This document shows, piece by piece, positions 61,100 to 64,000 of a stretch of 64,000 bases of DNA. The stretch is from Hypholoma sublateritium FD-334 SS-4. Taxonomy: Eukaryota > Basidiomycota > Agaricomycetes > Agaricales > Strophariaceae. Position 1 is the first letter of the stretch. Each line of letters begins with the position of its first letter. The notes beneath the pieces are model-generated. The model had not been told where the DNA came from. It saw nothing but the letters and a program-made list of their open reading frames with translations, and did no database searches. Both the position numbers and the translations under genes were made by a program. Location of the stretch: assembly GCA_000827495.1 (NCBI GenBank), contig KN817614.1:62001-126000 (forward strand). Reading direction: 5' to 3'.

Positions 61100-61500
61100 C
61101 CAACACAGACCCATGCCACGTACCAGCTCATCGCGCTCAGACCCACTCTCGGCCCTATAATCGCCCAAAAGATTCGCTCTGGTCCCCTTATTTTTGACCG
61201 GTTTACTGGAGCATCAATTCGTGGCTCTGATTTTTGAGTATCTGTTTAGTATCTGCGGAAGCTGCACCACGAGTCCCCGTTCAAGCCAGCGTTCGTCCTC
61301 CTCATCGATGGCATAGACAAATGCAGTGCCCACAAAGACAAGGTCGACCTTCGCCACACCATCTCCCGCTTTACATTTTCCCTAGTCGCGGGGAGAGCCG
61401 GATCCAGATGGCGTTCAACGCCGACATCGTCGACCGCACGACCCGACGCGTGCCGCCGGACGACGCTTGCGTTCGACGACGTATTTCGACTTGGATGAAG
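61100..61500 (+). pseudogene. Decayed NACHT/NLR-type NTPase fragment
   Basis: Two plus-strand pieces in different frames look like consecutive parts of a fungal NACHT domain. The first (about 61,113-61,200) reads TYQLIALRPTLGPIIAQKI, then RSGPLIFDRF. The second (about 61,250-61,400) reads YLRKLHHESPFKPAFVLLID, then GIDKCSAHKDKV, with a Walker B-like LLIDGIDKC. Stop codons and a frameshift separate them, and no P-loop or downstream repeats are seen nearby. It abuts the end of array 2. Known NACHT proteins in fungi act in non-self recognition; this copy is not functional. Confidence 0.5.
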
Positions 61501-63590
61501 GGTCAATTTATCCAGCACTCTTCACCGCTACAGTTCGCCGATACACACCCGACCATGGCCATGATTTTTTAAAAACAGGGGCTTTTGGACGTTCTGGAGC
61601 ATCTCATCCGGTCGTTCGAGCTCCATGTCTGATCACTGGCGAAATGGTCTGCAGGTTGTGCAGTGGCCGGAAGACAGTCCGGTCTCGAGTAGTCGAATAC
61701 CCAAATTAAGAACAAACTTGACAGGTCCACTGCGCGTCTGGAGCTTGATATCAACTGAGCGTCAAGAATAGGGTGCATCAAGGTGCATATGACCTGTAAA
61801 ATTAAATTTGTGTTCGGTCAAGGCAAGGTGTGCATGCCATCTATCACTTGCGGCATATTCATGATAGCCATCTGCGTCTTTCGGCCATTCCACCGTGCTG
61901 CGCTGTTTGTATGTATACTGCCTCCTCTCAAGTACGTGGTGTAAACAGGATCAAGCGTTCCCCGAAACGCAGCGCTGGGCGAAAATCACTTGCTTTCTGC
62001 CAGATGAAAATCAAACCACAAGTGGGTCGGGTCTAAGCAACTGAAAAACCGCCTTCACCGGAGAGTCTGATTATTATTGCAACGTGCCAGGGCCTTTTCG
62101 AGTCCCTCAATCAGCGCATACGTCCAGGGCACGAAGCATTCTTCTCAAAAGCCCCGCCGCTGATATCCGCCGTTGTTCATCAGCAGATTTTCGTCAAACA
62201 GAGGGGACCAGCGGCCCGACTTACGTTGTTGAGTCGGCTCCGAGCCGTTTTGTCTAGACAATCAACGAATCAGCCTAGGTTTACACACGTGGTACGAGAC
62301 TGGAAATCAATCAACAACTTCATATGGCATGACGCTACTTAATCAGTACTTATAGCCATGGATATGTTTAGATTTGCCTGTGTAAAAACCAATCCGAGAA
62401 TGAGTTTGGATAAAATGGTGAGGTATCTCTACTAATGGATGGCACTACTTGAGGATCATGCCACAGATGCTCGGGGGCCACGTTTTGGAAGGGGCCGAAT
62501 TTTGGAAGGAGTTGATCCCCTGACTGGTCGTTGAAACGAACGAGGGAACCAGGCACCGCACTTTCCCGACGGAACATGAAATCTGAAAATACGGTCTGGT
62601 GGTCGGGAACATGCGTGAACCATTCACCACAGACGAGATTCTGATGTGAAAATCGAGAACAAAACCAGAGCTCTGAGTGGCAGTTGACGGAGGGGCAAAT
62701 AAAAGAATATTTGGTCAACGCATGGTCCTATTGAAGGTGAATGCGATATTGACAGCTCTTCCATTTCCTCTTGAAAGCGGAGTGTCACACCTTTTACACG
62801 CAAGGCACAGACCGATGTTAATAGCGCCGGGAACAGCCCTTTGATTTTGATATTTGCCGAAGTGAACAGGGTCAGCGGTACCGGAATTCAGCAGAGCCTA
62901 CGGATCCTGTATTTTCAACTGGCTGACTTTATTCGCGTAGGAGCATAGATAGTAGGTACCTTTGTCCTGTAGATTCAGTAGTCAATCTTGCATGGTTTTT
63001 CCGAGGCGGACAGTCATACGGTGTATGTCCGGCTTGTCATCATCAAGTAAAGTATGACGGTACAGGGACTTGTATAAATAGAAAAAGATAATAATGGTCT
63101 GTGTACAGGTTAGCTCACGCTTTATTGAGTTACTTACGGCGGTGAGGCATACGTCTGAACATTTTCCGAGAAGATTCCTTTCACACCTAGCTGCGAGTCG
63201 GAACAACGTCGGAATTCTTCTGATACGATTTCGAGCCTGACAGTCATATGTTGTTTACCAGAACGTGCTCGCTATAATTTACAGAGTACACTGATTAATT
63301 ACGGACGCGGAGATACCTCTCTCAACTTGCGTCCTAGGAAGCGACAAATTATATAGATTTGTCTTGGTTGAAATATAGAAGATACATGGTCGTTGACAAA
63401 ATTCTTGCTGATAAGGAATCTGATAACTCTGAGTCCTGACGGGAGTGCCCATGCTTTCATTTTGCAAATTCTATCATGGCAGATGTCAGGACGTTGTGCC
63501 ATAACTTGCCCCTTGGATCACCTGCTGATAATCACATTTTCATATCCATATGGAGGGGAACACCATTCCGATGTGCTCGTCAATTTGTGC
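61501..63590. other. Intergenic, one unassigned frame
   Basis: About 2.1 kb. A 116-codon minus-strand frame (62,718-62,368) contains GEWFTHVPDHQTVFSDFMF and could be an exon of an unrecognised gene, but I cannot splice it further. Nothing else is supported. Confidence 0.4.
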
Positions 63591-63598
63591 TATAAAAG
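63591..63598 (+). promoter_or_regulatory. TATA box of the right-edge secreted protein gene
   Basis: TATAAAAG ends 71 bp before the ATG at 63,670. Confidence 0.55.
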
Positions 63599-63669
63599 CA
63601 GGCGTAACTGACGACCAATATCCCAATCATCAACTCAGATCATTCAATAATCCTCTCATTCTATACGCA

Positions 63670-64000
63670 ATGTTCAAGAAAATCCTCGTTGCGTTTATTG
63701 CCGCAGTATCGGCCGTCAGCGCTATTCCTGCTTCAACTTCCAAGATCGTCGAATCGGTACGAATATTCGTCAACCGTATATTGCTTGTGTCGCTGACGGT
63801 TCTTTAATAGACCGAGTTCTCGGGCAACTTCGCAGATGCTGTCGTCGGGATCCATAACCTTACATCCCCCGCTGGTTCCAGCCTGGAAAGGCGCCAATAT
63901 GGAACATTCCAGGGGACGTTGTATTTGTGCAGCGGCGCAAATTGCGCCTCCGGCTGCTACGCGATTTCCACGGAAGGCGCTTCTGGGTACAATCAATGCC
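63670..64000 (+). CDS. Small secreted protein, partial at the right edge
   Basis: Exon 1 is 63670-63756 and exon 2 runs from 63,811 to the end of the window, joined in phase. Residues 1 to ~19 are a signal peptide (MFKKILVAFIAAVSAVSAIP). A propeptide-like segment ends in LERRQ, a likely Kex2-type dibasic site. The chain then reads YGTFQGTLYLCSGANCASGC, followed by YAISTEGASGYNQC. The cysteine-rich start of the mature part suggests a disulphide-stabilised extracellular protein. I do not recognise the family, and the rest lies outside the window. Confidence 0.65.

Overview
The window is nuclear DNA of a filamentous basidiomycete, most likely an Agaricomycete of the Polyporales kind. The evidence is genes broken by many ~50-70 nt GT-AG introns, an F-box protein and a 7TM membrane protein of types common in mushrooms, and a polyporopepsin-like aspartic protease. 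Nothing bacterial (operons, Shine-Dalgarno sites, CRISPR) is present. All gene models below were spliced by hand from the raw sequence. Exon coordinates are given so they can be checked.

Layout. 0-10 kb: a partial unknown gene (-), a hairpin MITE-like element, an F-box gene (+), a 9-exon 7TM gene (-), and a long gene joining an MLKL-like helical bundle to a CHORD-like zinc module (+). 10-24 kb: a GC-rich, repeat-sprinkled gene desert with interstitial telomere-like tracts, holding one short Pro/Ala-rich gene (-). 24.7-31.4 kb: a dense housekeeping block, with proteasome lid subunits RPN6 (-) and RPN7 (+) head to head across a 118-bp shared promoter, then a 14-exon Mn-type cation diffusion facilitator (+). 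33.9-38.9 kb: three small secretome genes, namely an aspartic protease (+), a cyanovirin-N homolog (-) and a 6-Cys secreted protein (+). 39-49.6 kb: three head-to-tail copies of a ~2.5-4 kb GC-rich repeat. 50.7-55.05 kb: a complete 26-exon Argonaute (-). 55.9-61.1 kb: further copies of the same repeat, then a decayed NACHT fragment. 63.7 kb to the end: the start of another small secreted protein.

How parts fit together. RPN6 and RPN7 are partners in the 26S proteasome lid, so a shared promoter would give matched dosage. The secreted genes have TATA boxes 60-80 bp upstream and look like a small set of inducible extracellular proteins. The Argonaute keeps all four catalytic residues and lies between two arrays of a hairpin-bearing repeat. 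That makes the arrays natural candidates for small-RNA sources or targets, which is inference. The most unusual observations are the repeat hairpin, whose stem changes between copies mostly keep pairing, the microexons in the Argonaute (one apparently 3 nt) and in the transporter (7 and 9 nt), and the helical-bundle/CHORD-like architecture.
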